NCBI GenBank assembly: GCA_963846715.1
Contig: CAWJXA010000006.1
Location: forward strand, 186,001 to 250,000
DNA length: 64,000 nt
Reading direction: 5' to 3'
DNA from: Bog-257 sp963846715
GTDB lineage: Bacteria; Acidobacteriota; Terriglobia; Terriglobales; Acidobacteriaceae
Positions within the stretch are counted from its first letter, which is position 1; each line of letters begins with the position of its first letter. Positions 35,343 to 44,736 of this stretch are shown piece after piece. Made by a program: the position numbers and the translations under genes. Below the pieces are notes generated by a model. The model saw only the letters and a program-made list of their open reading frames with translations, did no database searches and was not told the DNA's origin.

Positions 35343-35600
35343 AGAGGGCTGTCAGCTATGAGCCGTCAGTCTCACGGCATTGTCATCACGTGGGCGATTT
35401 TCATGTAGGCGCGATTTTTTGATCGCTAGGGAAACTCTGCTTAAGTCGCGGCAACGCCCTCAGCGGCTAAAGCCGGCTCATTTTGTTCCACTTTGCGGAC
35501 CGCCTGAAGGCGGTCCCTTTCAAAGCAGTACTTGATCAGAGGTTCCCTGGCAGTGAAATCCGTTAGGCAGGCAAATTTTGGGTTAGCTGACGGCTGATAG
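35343..35600. repeat. intergenic repeats between two genes
   Basis: Contains GCTGTCAGCTATGAGCCGTC and, near the other end, AGCTGACGGCTGATAGCT (inverted relatives), plus a palindromic unit CCTCAGCGGCTAAAGCCGG and GGACCGCCTGAAGGCGGTCC (perfect hairpin) followed by CTTTCAAAGC. No gene is seen. Confidence 0.55.
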
Positions 35601-36747
35601 CTAGTCCAGCGCCTGCTCCAAGTCAGCAATCAGGTCCTGCACATCCTCAATTCCCACGGAAATTCGCACCATCCCATCGGTAGGCCCGATCGCCTTTCTT
35701 CCCTTCTCCCCGATGGCCGCGTGCGTCATGGTGGCGGGATGCGAGATGAGCGATTCGACTCCGCCCAGCGACTCGCCCATAGTGCAAACGCGCACGCGCT
35801 TCAGCAGGCGCTTGGCGTTGGCCAGCGAGCCGGTCTCAAATGTGATCATGGAGCCGAAGCCTGACATCTGGCGACGCGCCAACTCATACTGCGGATGGCT
35901 CTTCAATCCCGGATAGAAGACCTGCTTCACCTTGCGATGGCCGCTGAGAAAGTCTGCCATGACGCGGCCGCTTTCGTCGTGCTGCTTCATGCGGACGGCC
36001 AGCGTCTTCACGCCGCGCAGTACCAACCAGCACTCGAACGGCGACATGATTGCGCCGACAGCTTTCTGAATGAAGGCCAGCTTCTCCGTTTGCTCTCTCG
36101 TGGTACACACCAGAACGCCGCCAAGTCCATCACTGTGTCCGTTGAGGAACTTCGTGGTCGAGTGCAGTACCATGTCCGCGCCTAACTTGATCGGCTGCTG
36201 AAAGTACGGCGACATGAACGTGTTGTCCACCACCACTTCGCAGCGCTTGTAAGCGATTTGGCTGACCGCCGCGATGTCGGTGAGTCCCATCAGCGGATTG
36301 GTCGGGGTCTCGATGTACACATAGCGCGTGTTCTTGCGGATGGCCCGCTCTACATTGCGCGGGTCAGTCGTGTCCACGTAAGTAAATTCGAGGCCGAAGT
36401 TAACCATTACCTGGTTGAAGAGCCGGGGCACGCCTCCGTAAAGATTGTTGGAGGCAACAACGTGGTCGCCCGACTTCATTAGCTGGCACATGGCACCCAC
36501 CGCAGCCATTCCGCTGGCAAAGACCGGCGCCGCGAGCCCGCCCTCGAGCGAGGCGAGGTTCTGCTCCAGCCGCGTACGCGTGGGATTACCCGCTCGCGAG
36601 TAATCGTAGCCCTTGGTCACGCCCAACTCTTCCTGCGCGTAAGTGGAGGTAGCAAATATGGGAGGAGCGACGGCTCCCGTGGACGGATCGGGATCGTTGC
36701 CGACATGGATGGCGCGAGTGGAAAAACCAGCACTTCTGCTTAGGCAT
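35601..36747 (-). CDS. metB: cystathionine gamma-synthase/gamma-lyase family PLP enzyme, frameshifted near the start
   Basis: The main frame (from 36626 downwards) holds YDYSRAGNPTRTRLE, GDHVVASNNLYGG and the PLP lysine in HSTTKFLNGHSD. Upstream the same frame continues STRAIHVGNDPDPSTGAVAP. The start ATG at 36747 (MPKQKCWF) is one base out of frame because of a T5/A5 run at 36722-36726; four T restore a 381-382 aa protein of family length. The enzyme makes or splits cystathionine. The cysK-like gene just upstream on the same strand suggests a transsulfuration pair. Direction (synthase or lyase) cannot be decided. Confidence 0.88.
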
Positions 36748-36958
36748 AAAAAATCATTTCACCACGGAGGCACGGAGAGCACGGAGTTTCAGAGCCGGCA
36801 GGAATATCGGGTATCCGAATTGCATGCAAAGGAATAGCAAATAGGAACGCGCCCACTAGCAGACGTAATGCGAAGGATTTCCGTAAATGTCTCATGGTCC
36901 CGAAACGCGCACTCTTAGGAAAGAAATTAGCAAATTCGTTCGCTGCCTCCGTGGTGAA
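36748..36958. repeat. inverted-repeat element (cacggaggcac family)
   Basis: CACCACGGAGGCACGGAGAG (about 36761-36780) and CTGCCTCCGTGGTGAA (36943-36958) are opposite-facing arms of the family also seen at 10797 and 57524. Nothing coding is seen between; the region separates metB from cysK. Confidence 0.6.
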
Positions 36959-37913
36959 TCACTTTTTTTCGTTGAAGTGGAAAATGTCCTTCGACAGATA
37001 CCGCTCGGCGGAATCGGGAATGATGGTCGCCACGCGCCTGCCCGGGCCCAGCCGTCGCGCGATTTCGATTGCACCGAAGACGGCTGCTCCGGCGCTCGAT
37101 CCCCCCAGAACACCTTCGATTGCAGCCAGTTTCTTCACCATGTCAAACGCGTCGTGATCATTGACGGCGATGACTTCATCTGCGAGCGATAGATCGCAGG
37201 TCTTGGGAATGAAGCTGGCGCCGATGCCTTCCACCTGATGCTCGCCTTTCGGCCCTCCACCCAACACCGAACCCTGGGTCTCGATCACGATGGCCAATGC
37301 TCGAGGGTTGCGCTCTTTCAAATAGCGGGCCACGCCGGTGAAGGTGCCGCCAGTACCGGAACCGATCACTACGGCGTCAATCTGGCCGCCCATCTGGTCG
37401 AACAATTCGCGAGCCGTGGTCTCGTAATGGAAGTCGGGATTGGCCTGGTTTTCAAATTGTCCCGCGACAAATGAGTTGGCGGTCTTGGCGGCGCGCTCTT
37501 TCATGTAGCGAATGGCACCCTCCATGCCGTCAGACTTGAGGAGTGCGAATGACCTCCGCGCCCAGCGCTTCCATGAGAGTCACCTTCTCCTGGGAAAAGC
37601 CTTCCGGCACGGCCAGGACAGTCTTGTAGCCGCGACCCGAGCCGATCAGCGCAAGCCCAACTCCAGTATTGCCGGCCGTGGCTTCGAAGATGGTTGCTCC
37701 CGGCCGCAGGGCTCCTGATTGCTCCGCCTTGATAATCATGCCGAGGGCGGCCCGGTCTTTGATGCTGCCGCCAGGATTCAGGTATTCCAGTTTGGCGTAG
37801 ACGTCGGCAACATTGGGTGGAACCACTTTGCGAAGATGAAGGATTGGAGTTTCGCCAACCAGTTCAGTAATGTCTTCGGCGACTCGCAGGGATGGCATTT
37901 CAGCAGTCTTCAT
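36959..37913 (-). CDS. cysK: cysteine synthase / cystathionine beta-synthase-type PLP enzyme, frameshifted as read
   Basis: From ATG 37913: ITELVGETPILHLRKVVPP, PLP lysine in LNPGGSIKDRAA, and TAGNTGVGLALIGSGRG, up to GAEVIRTPQ. A one-base shift at about 37531 leads to DGMEGAIRYMKERA, NPDFHYETTARELFDQ, the phosphate-binding GSGTGGTFTGVARYL and the C-terminal SSAGAAVFGAIEIA. Total about 318 aa, the normal fold-type II length without a CBS-domain tail. Makes cysteine from O-acetylserine or, in reverse transsulfuration, cystathionine from homocysteine; the metB neighbour favours the latter context. Confidence 0.86.
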
Positions 37914-38039
37914 GAGCACCTGGCACGAACCATCAAGCCTACGTGAAGCGGATTCGGTCGGTCAATGCATGGGTTCATATTGAATATGCTTGGATTCGGT
38001 CGGGAGTTCGCTCGCTCTTTGGACTTAGCTGTCAATACC

Positions 38040-38443
38040 TCACGAAATGGCGTCCAGAAACTGGCGAGGTGTAACGATACGGACGCTGGCCCAAGTAGAC
38101 GGAAAATGCTTTGTGTTTCCGGTAACCAGGTAATGCGCAGTCGCAGCTTGCGCGCACTCCAGAAAAATATCGTCGTCGGGATCGGAACAGGCGCGGACCC
38201 GTTGGGTCGGCTTGATCCAGAATCCGCGTTCACGAATGGTGCGGAGCGTACCTTCGATTTCATTGCCACTTCGCTTGAAGCACGAGCGTCGAATTACTTC
38301 TTCGTACTCCGCGTAGATGTCGCCGCTGACGCAGAGGGAGTGTCTGGATCCAGTAGGATCATCAGCAAAACTCGCGCGGGTGGTCCTTGTGAGCTGAGTA
38401 GAGCGGAAATCAGGACATTGGTATCCAGAACAATCCGGATCAT
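38040..38443 (-). CDS. PIN-domain toxin, frameshifted as read
   Basis: Starting at ATG 38443, which overlaps the antitoxin stop by ATGA, one frame reads IRIVLDTNVLISALLSS and VLLMILLDPDT. Near 38335-38342 a shift is needed to continue LCVSGDIYAEYEEVI, RACSDPDDDIFLECA and TAHYLVTGNTKHFP. Together this is a complete PIN_3-type domain (about 135 aa) with the acidic residues at VLDTN, EYEEV, SDPDDDIF and GNTKHF. As sequenced, an upstream-extended frame of the second half has a meaningless N-terminus. Confidence 0.78.
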
Positions 38444-38694
38444 TGCTCCACGGGTTGCTGGCGATTACGACGCGCCTCGCGTGCAGCATTGATTTCCGAA
38501 TCGATCTCTTCCATGGAGAGTCGATCCACTCCCAAGCGCTTCGCACTCTCCCAAGAATTTTGGAGCCACTCCGGGGCAGAAGTAGGCGTTATCGAGAGGA
38601 TACTGATAGCCTCGTCGTCGGCTACCGACCGGCCCAGAAGGCTTTCGATGGCCATCTTCTGGTCCGGGGAAAGGTCTTTGGCCTTGTGAATCAT
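38440..38694 (-). CDS. antitoxin partner of the PIN_3-type toxin
   Basis: 84 aa, acidic and helical (LSPDQKMAIESLLGRSVADD; LGVDRLSMEEIDSEINAARE). Position directly before, and overlapping, the PIN toxin identifies it as the cognate antitoxin. The N-terminal region resembles small antitoxins paired with PIN_3 toxins; I do not see an RHH motif. A good promoter lies 35-60 bases upstream. Confidence 0.7.
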   Translation of the reverse strand: MIHKAKDLSPDQKMAIESLLGRSVADDEAISILSITPTSAPEWLQNSWESAKRLGVDRLSMEEIDSEINAAREARRNRQQPVEQ

Positions 38695-38728
38695 GCTCTA
38701 TCCAATGGATGATGCGGCTCTAATCCAG

Positions 38729-38757
38729 AGTATAGGTCTGATGCAAAGACTTGTCAT
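38729..38757 (-). promoter_or_regulatory. promoter of the second PIN TA pair
   Basis: Minus-strand ATGACA (38757-38752) and TATACT (38734-38729) are separated by 17 bases, ahead of the antitoxin ATG at 38694. Confidence 0.55.
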
Positions 38758-38876
38758 GTAAGAATTGCGGTTGTCCGGAGTGCTTCGCGGTGCGTCATCG
38801 GGTGACTTGGAAATCCGAACCTCATCCCCAAAGCCCGAACTCAAGTTGAGCGCGCACAATACCGCGTGGACGCAAC

Positions 38877-40016
38877 CTACTGCGCGCCGCCTTGCCCGGT
38901 TGTCGAACTGCGTTGCTGGCCGGCGTAGTATCCGCTGCGAGTACGGACCTGCAATTTCTTATACCCTTTGGCCTGGGCTTCTACCCTCACTGTGCGGTAA
39001 CCACCAGCGCTCTGCGGTGTGCTGGGCTTGTATTCAATGGTGTACTGATTGCGGATGTCGTGCGCGATTTGCGAGGTAATGGCCTGGACTTCGCTCACGT
39101 CCTTGGGAAAGTACGCAACCCCTCCGGTGTCTTCCGCCATTTCCCGCAAGGCCCGGCGCGCCCGCTTGGAATGTTCGTCGCCCAGCAATCCAATGGTGTA
39201 AACCGTGGGACCGTTTTTCTCTTCCAGACGGCGCACCGCTTGTTCCAGCGATTCACGGCTGGCATTATCTTCGCCGTCGGTCACGACCAATAGGACCTTC
39301 TTTTCCAGCGCGCCACTCTTCTTCAAGTGGTCAGAAGAAGCAACCACGGCGTCGTACAGCGCCGTGCCTCCGCGCGCTTCAATTCGTTCCAAGGCATCTT
39401 TCAGCTTGGGAATTTTCGCGGTGTAGTCCTGGTCGAGAAAGTACTCCTCGTTAAAGTTCACCACGAAGACCTGGTCCTGAGGATTGCTGGACTGCACCAG
39501 GTTGATGGCCGCGGCATTCACTGCCGGACGTTTCTCTCGCATCGACCCGGAATTGTCGATGACGATTCCCATGGCGACCGGAATGTCCTCGCTGCGGAAG
39601 GAGGTAATCTTCTGCGGCTTGCCGTCTTCGTACACGGTGAAATCGTTCTTTGTCAGGTTCGTAATCAGCCGGTTGCGATCGTCGACCACAGTGGCGTGTA
39701 AGGTGACTTCATCGACTTCCTTCTTGAAGACAAAAACATCTCCCGACTGGCTTTCGGGCGCTTCGCCCTTGGGGACCTGCACCGTGTCCCCAGGCTGATT
39801 GGGCGCTGGCGGGACCGGAGCGGACTCCTGATCGTTCTGAGCTGGCGTATTTGCCGATGGCGTTTGTGGCGGCGGGGTTGGCGCGGGCGTAGATTGCTGG
39901 CTGGCGCCGGTTGGGGACGGCGCGGTCGTCGAAGTCTGAGCGACCATCCAGGTGCCCAGGCATAGAAACAGTGGAATGAGTGTTAAGAAGTAATGGCGGC
40001 TATTCCGTTGGTGCAT
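38877..40016 (-). CDS. VWFA-related acidobacterial domain protein
   Basis: 379 aa from ATG 40016: signal peptide (FLTLIPLFLCLGTWMVAQ), a long Pro/Thr/Gln-rich linker, then the acidobacterial VWA domain. FTVYEDGKPQKITSFR precedes the MIDAS site (DNSGSMRE; Thr in GGTALYDA; Asp in VVTDGEDNAS). The C-terminal part (IRNQYTIEYKP) matches the TIGR03436 type. Such domains bind divalent metal and protein ligands outside the cell. It follows a second copy of the same family with a short overlap. Confidence 0.9.
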   Translation of the reverse strand: MHQRNSRHYFLTLIPLFLCLGTWMVAQTSTTAPSPTGASQQSTPAPTPPPQTPSANTPAQNDQESAPVPPAPNQPGDTVQVPKGEAPESQSGDVFVFKKEVDEVTLHATVVDDRNRLITNLTKNDFTVYEDGKPQKITSFRSEDIPVAMGIVIDNSGSMREKRPAVNAAAINLVQSSNPQDQVFVVNFNEEYFLDQDYTAKIPKLKDALERIEARGGTALYDAVVASSDHLKKSGALEKKVLLVVTDGEDNASRESLEQAVRRLEEKNGPTVYTIGLLGDEHSKRARRALREMAEDTGGVAYFPKDVSEVQAITSQIAHDIRNQYTIEYKPSTPQSAGGYRTVRVEAQAKGYKKLQVRTRSGYYAGQQRSSTTGQGGAQ

Positions 40017-41139
40017 AGTATCCCGTCTTGGCATATACGTGCAGCGGCGGCAGGCCCTTCGGAGGATTCAATTTCACTTTGATCTTCCGCCACTTACCAT
40101 CTCGTACTGGATTGCTTGGACGGTATCCGAGCACATATTGGTTGCGCAGCTCGATGCCAATCTTCGTGGCTACATCCGCCAGTTCATTAGGATTACTGAT
40201 GGTAAATGTCCGTCCTCCAGTCACTTCGGTCACGTCACTGAGCAAAGCGGGCCCTTCGCGTTCTTCCGGCGTTTTGAAGTTGAGGTCAAACAGGCCGATG
40301 CCATAAATCTGGACGTCGGCCTCTCTCACTATCGATTTAATCTCGCCTTCCGTGTACCGACTGTGGTTATCACCACCGTCGGAAATGATGAGCAGCGCCT
40401 TACGCTCGTAGTGGGCTTTGCGCATCCGATTCATGCCCAGGTAAATGGCATCCAGCAACGCGGTCCGGCCCTTCGGCTCGGCGTAAACCAACTTGCTTTG
40501 GATGTCTTCCACGGAAGAGGTGAAATCGACCAGCACCTCCGGCTTTTCCGAGAAGGTGATCAGGAAAAACTCGTCCTGTGGATTGGCCGTGCGGAAGAAT
40601 TCGACCACCGCCTCGCGGGACTTGTCGATCTTGTCGGCCATGGAGCCGCTGTTATCGAAAATCACGCCCAGGGAAATGGGGGCGTCTTCGCTGGAGAAGT
40701 GCTTGATCTCCTGCGGCTGTCCACTGTCGCTAAGTTGAAAGTTCTCTTTTTCCAATCCGGTCACTAACCGGTTCATCGGATCGGTGACGGTCACCGGCAC
40801 CAGCACTAAATCGACGTCTTTGCGAAGAGGCTTGGTGTGCGTCTTGAGGCTGGGATCGACAATGACACCGGGTGGTACGGCAATTCCAGCGGGAACCGCG
40901 TCAGGTTTCTTGGCTTCGTGAGGAACCAGATGTACGTTCTGGTCTTCGTCTTGAGCGTAACCGGGAACAGCTAACCAACCGGCCAAACAAAAAGCCGCAC
41001 ACAACAGAAGGACTCTTTTGGCTGCGCGCACGAGGGGTTGGACGGGCCGACTGGAAAAACGTCCCGACCATTGCCTTTGAAATGGGTACCGAATCGTAGA
41101 GCCGCTTGACCCGAACCCCGAACTACAACCGCAGGCCAT
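40000..41139 (-). CDS. VWFA-related acidobacterial domain protein (paralogue)
   Basis: 379 aa from ATG 41139; an in-frame start at 41172 would add 11 residues. The basic N-terminal region runs into a hydrophobic segment (VLLLCAAFCLAGWLAVPGYAQ). The VWA domain has FDNSGSMADK, GRTALLDAIY and IISDGGDNHS, preceded by FQLSDSGQPQEIKHF and ending in LRNQYVLGYRPSN. It overlaps the next gene by 17 bases, so the two are co-transcribed and probably arose by tandem duplication; the linkers differ completely. Confidence 0.9.
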   Translation of the reverse strand: MACGCSSGFGSSGSTIRYPFQRQWSGRFSSRPVQPLVRAAKRVLLLCAAFCLAGWLAVPGYAQDEDQNVHLVPHEAKKPDAVPAGIAVPPGVIVDPSLKTHTKPLRKDVDLVLVPVTVTDPMNRLVTGLEKENFQLSDSGQPQEIKHFSSEDAPISLGVIFDNSGSMADKIDKSREAVVEFFRTANPQDEFFLITFSEKPEVLVDFTSSVEDIQSKLVYAEPKGRTALLDAIYLGMNRMRKAHYERKALLIISDGGDNHSRYTEGEIKSIVREADVQIYGIGLFDLNFKTPEEREGPALLSDVTEVTGGRTFTISNPNELADVATKIGIELRNQYVLGYRPSNPVRDGKWRKIKVKLNPPKGLPPLHVYAKTGYYAPTE

Positions 41140-41352
41140 AGCATCCTCAGGACTGTGGGGTGATGTTATCACAGCTAACCGGAGTCAGATAACCCTCACG
41201 GTGAGCGCTTCAACTGCCACAACTCCGCTCTCCCTGGTCGGTTTGATGTTGTTGCTGCGATTGGGGTTTCCTTTTGTTGAACTGCTACAATCGAGCTTCC
41301 TTCTCAAAGAGTTTTCTTGGTGTCAAACTTCATTTAGGAAGGTAGCAGTCAT

Positions 41353-42688
41353 ATGGCAAACGTCTTCCCTTTTCAGGCCCTTCGGTACGATTCGTCCAAG
41401 GTTTCACCCGACAAAGTTGTAACCCAACCGTACGACAAAATCACCCCGCCGATGCAGGAGGAGTATTACGCGGCAAGTCCTTACAATTTGGTGCGAATCA
41501 TCCTAGGCAAGCCGCAGCCGGGAGATAACGATCAGCAGAATGTGTACAGCCGGGCCGCAGCTTCCTTGCAGCAGTGGCGGGCAGAACACATCCTGGTGCG
41601 CGACCCGGGACCAGCTATTTACCTCTACACGCAGACTTTCAAAGTGCTCGGGCGATGCGTCTGGCGCGACCGGCGAGAGGCGCGGCTTCATCGCGCTCGG
41701 TCAAGTGGAGGATTACGACAGCAAGATCGTCTTTCGCCACGAGCAGACGCTCAGCAAACCCAAGGCTGACCGGCTTAACCTTTTGCGGTCCACCAAGGCA
41801 CATTGCGGCCAGATCTTCATGTTGTACAGCGATCCCGCCGGAGAAGTGGACAAGGCGCTCGCGCAAAGCGGGCCTGCGACGGTTGAGGTGCGCGACCAGT
41901 ACGATGTAATTCACCGGATGTGGAAAGTCTCCGATCCCGCCGTCATTCGCGCGGTGCAGGCGAAGATGGCTGACAAAAAGTTGATCATTGCTGACGGTCA
42001 CCACCGCTACGAGACCGCCCTCACCTATCGCAATGAGATGCGCAATAAAGCTAACGTCGATTTGAAGGCGCCGTTCGAGCGAGTGATGATGACGTTCGTC
42101 AACATGGACGCTCCCGGGCTCGTGGTCCTCCCCACTCATCGAGTGGTGTTCGGGATGGAAGGCTTCGACCTCTCCAGAATTGGGGCTAAACTGGAAGAGA
42201 ATTTTGAGATCGAATACCTGGGAGCGGTGACTGACGCAGAGGCCGCGCTGTCCCAACTCCGCCAGGCTGGCAAAGATAGAACTGCGTTGCTCGCAGTTAC
42301 TTCGAACGGAACCTTCCTGCTGCGCTCCCGGCCACAGCAGTATTCGAAAAAACTCGACGGCGTCTCAGAACGCCAGCGCGTACTAGACGTCGTACAGCTG
42401 CACAAGCTGATTCTGGAAGATGCCCTCGGAATGTCGGAGGAAGACATTCGCGATCAGAAGCATCTGAAATACGTGCGTGACGCCCACGAAGCCATTGACG
42501 CTGTGCGAGGCGGTGCCAATGTTGCATTCATTATCAACCCGGTCCGCATGGACCAGATGCGCGAGGTCGCTTTCGCCGGCGAGGTTTTGCCTCAGAAATC
42601 CACGGACTTCTATCCCAAACTGTTGAGCGGCCTGACCATCTACTCGCTGGAGGAGGCCTCCCAGGGATCGGCATCGGGGAGGCACTAG
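41353..42688 (+). CDS. DUF1015 family protein, frameshifted as read
   Basis: The first frame reads VFPFQALRYDSSKVSPDKVV, QPYDKITPPMQEEYY and SPYNLVRIILGKP. At about 41649-41653 one extra base shifts the frame; the second continues GDASGATGERRGFIALGQVE, IIADGHHRYETALTYRNEM and FIINPVRMDQMREVA, ending at 42688. Joined length about 445 aa, normal for DUF1015. The conserved ADGHHRYETA motif suggests an enzyme, possibly kinase-like, but the function is undetermined. The next gene starts one base after the stop. Confidence 0.85.
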
Positions 42689-42689
42689 A

Positions 42690-44480
42690 TTGCCGTTTCG
42701 CGGCCGCAGATTGCGGCTTTCTTTGGTTGTCATTACCGGCGTGGCTGTGCTCCTTGCGGCCCTCGTGGCACGCCACGCCATCGTTCACGCGCAATCGGCC
42801 AGCCAGAATCAGCTCTCCGTTTATTCGCCGCAAACGTCCTATTCCGTCCCTTTACTGGATGTAAACGGCCAGTCCTACATCGGGTTGGTCGAATTATTTG
42901 AGCCGTTGGGCACGCTGGACGCACGCGCTGATGGCAAGAAATACAAAGTGCGCTTTACTGCACCGGGCGGTCGTCCCCTGGAGCTGCAATTCACCGAAGG
43001 TAAGGACAAGGGCAAAGTTCGCGGCAACGGATATAAACTCCCAGGCAATTTTGTTCTGCAGAATGGGCGCGGCTATGTTCCGTTGTCCGTCGCCAGCGAT
43101 CTGGTTGCGAAGCTGCTTGGGACCGACACGGAATTTCATCCGGCGGCACGGCGTCTGTTGATCGGCAATGCGACCGTGCGCTATACCCTGGAGCTGCACA
43201 AGGACCCGTCACGGTTGTTGCTGGGCTTCTCGGCACCGGTGAATCCAACGATTGCAACCGAGCCCGGACGCGTGCGCCTTACTTTCCGCCGCGAACCGAT
43301 CGTTGCGCCGAGCACCGAAGCCATTCCTTACACCGACCCCTTGATCACGGGAGTAACCTTTTCGGAGCATGATGGGCTGGCTGAGATCGATATAACCGGC
43401 ACGGCGCCGTTGATGGCCAACTTCGCCGACGGAGGCAAGACCATCATCGTTACTGGCGCTCCCGCGCCGCCGCCGCCTCAGCAACCGCCGCCCCCAACGC
43501 CGGTTCCAGCAACTACGCAAGCCCAGACGCCGCAGCCGCGACAGCCTGCTGCGCCGCGATTCCTGGTGCTGATCGATCCCGCGCACGGTGGCAACGATAT
43601 TGGAGCAGCCATTACCCCGTCGCTTCCGGAGAAGGACGTGGTGTTGGCGCTGGCACGGCGGGTGCAGCACGAGCTCCAAAGCCGTGGCATTGCAGCCGGA
43701 CTGCTGCGGACTTCAGACGTTGCGATCACTCTCGACCAGCGCGCAATCTCGGCGAATGCGGCGCGTCCGGCGCTTTACATCTCGTTGCACGCTGCCAATA
43801 CCGGACGGGGCGTCCACGTGTTCACCGCGATGCTGCCTGCGGCGAACTTGTCACCGCAGGGGTTTCTGCCGTGGGACACAGCGCAGGCCGCGTTCCTCGA
43901 CCTAAGTGGCTCGGTAGCCGGCTCGGTGGCCGCGGAACTTGAGTCCCGCAAACTGCCCAATACCACGCTGGTGGCGCCTCTTCGTCCGATGAACAATATC
44001 GCCGCTCCTGCGATTGCCGTCGAGATTGCGCCTCCGAGCGAAAATATCGGCGAGATCGCGAGCGCGGAGTACCAGCAGCAGGTGGCGCAATCGATCGCTG
44101 CCGGCGTTGCTGCCGATTCGCAGCAAGCTGCCGCAGGTGCGACCATGACCCGGCGAGTCCTGGTGATGTTCGGGGTGCTGGCGGTGATCGCCCTCGGCCT
44201 CGCGTTTTACGCTTTGCACTTGAAGCGCAAGGTCGCCCGCGATGAGCAACTCGCTGCGCAACAACAACTGGCACTTGCTCCGCCCTCCAATGGTCCGCCC
44301 ACGCCAGTCACGCTTTACATCGCTTCCGACAACGATGGCACGCTGCGCCGAACTCAGGTCAATGTGACCCTGCCACCGGAGCGCACCGAGCGTGCCCGCG
44401 CTGTGCTGCGGGCGCTTTTCGGGCAGTATTTGCAACCGTCGTCGCCACATCCGATCGGCGCGGGCGCGAGATGTCCGTGA
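42690..44480 (+). CDS. N-acetylmuramoyl-L-alanine amidase (Amidase_3) reading through into a GerMN region
   Basis: TTG start with GGGGAGG upstream. Signal anchor (LSLVVITGVAVLLAALVA), N-terminal copper-amine-oxidase-like/AMIN region, Pro-rich linker (APPPPQQPPPPTPVPA), then a zinc amidase domain: VLIDPAHGGNDIG (His), PEKDVVLALA (Glu), LYISLHAANTGRG (His) and VEIAPPSENIG (Glu). The amidase domain ends near residue 485, where an ATG starts what looks like a separate gene with its own membrane helix. A missing stop from an indel just before 44145 is likely; otherwise this is a genuine fusion. It hydrolyses the amide bond between muramic acid and the peptide stem. Confidence 0.83.
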   Translation: MPFRGRRLRLSLVVITGVAVLLAALVARHAIVHAQSASQNQLSVYSPQTSYSVPLLDVNGQSYIGLVELFEPLGTLDARADGKKYKVRFTAPGGRPLELQFTEGKDKGKVRGNGYKLPGNFVLQNGRGYVPLSVASDLVAKLLGTDTEFHPAARRLLIGNATVRYTLELHKDPSRLLLGFSAPVNPTIATEPGRVRLTFRREPIVAPSTEAIPYTDPLITGVTFSEHDGLAEIDITGTAPLMANFADGGKTIIVTGAPAPPPPQQPPPPTPVPATTQAQTPQPRQPAAPRFLVLIDPAHGGNDIGAAITPSLPEKDVVLALARRVQHELQSRGIAAGLLRTSDVAITLDQRAISANAARPALYISLHAANTGRGVHVFTAMLPAANLSPQGFLPWDTAQAAFLDLSGSVAGSVAAELESRKLPNTTLVAPLRPMNNIAAPAIAVEIAPPSENIGEIASAEYQQQVAQSIAAGVAADSQQAAAGATMTRRVLVMFGVLAVIALGLAFYALHLKRKVARDEQLAAQQQLALAPPSNGPPTPVTLYIASDNDGTLRRTQVNVTLPPERTERARAVLRALFGQYLQPSSPHPIGAGARCP

Positions 44481-44736
44481 AGTTTTCTTACTCGGCGACG
44501 ATACCGCCATAGTGGATACGAATGCCGCATTCGCTGACGCGCACCCCTCGGGTGTGCTCGCGGAGGAGCTAACGGTCGCCTCCATCGTGGTCACGCTGAA
44601 CGCCAACGACAGCAAAATTCAACGCGTGAAGATCCTGGTCAACGGACAAGAGCGCGACACCCTGGCCGGGCACGCCGACTTGCGTCGATTCTACCAAGCC
44701 AGCAATATTGGGCAGGTCGTGAGGGATTTGCAGTGA
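44145..44736 (+). CDS. GerMN-domain membrane-anchored protein, frameshifted as read
   Basis: ATG 44145 begins TRRVLVMFGVLAVIALGLAF (membrane anchor), then TPVTLYIASDNDGTLRRTQV and PERTERARAVLRALFGQY, the first half of a GerMN domain. Near 44468-44472 one extra base shifts the frame; the second half continues DVREVFLLGDDTAIVDTNAA, EELTVASIVVTLNAN and KILVNGQERDTLAGH, ending at 44736. About 196 aa when joined. GerMN proteins occur in spore germination (GerM) and, in non-sporeformers, near amidases and cell-wall genes. It overlaps murI by four bases. Confidence 0.75.
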
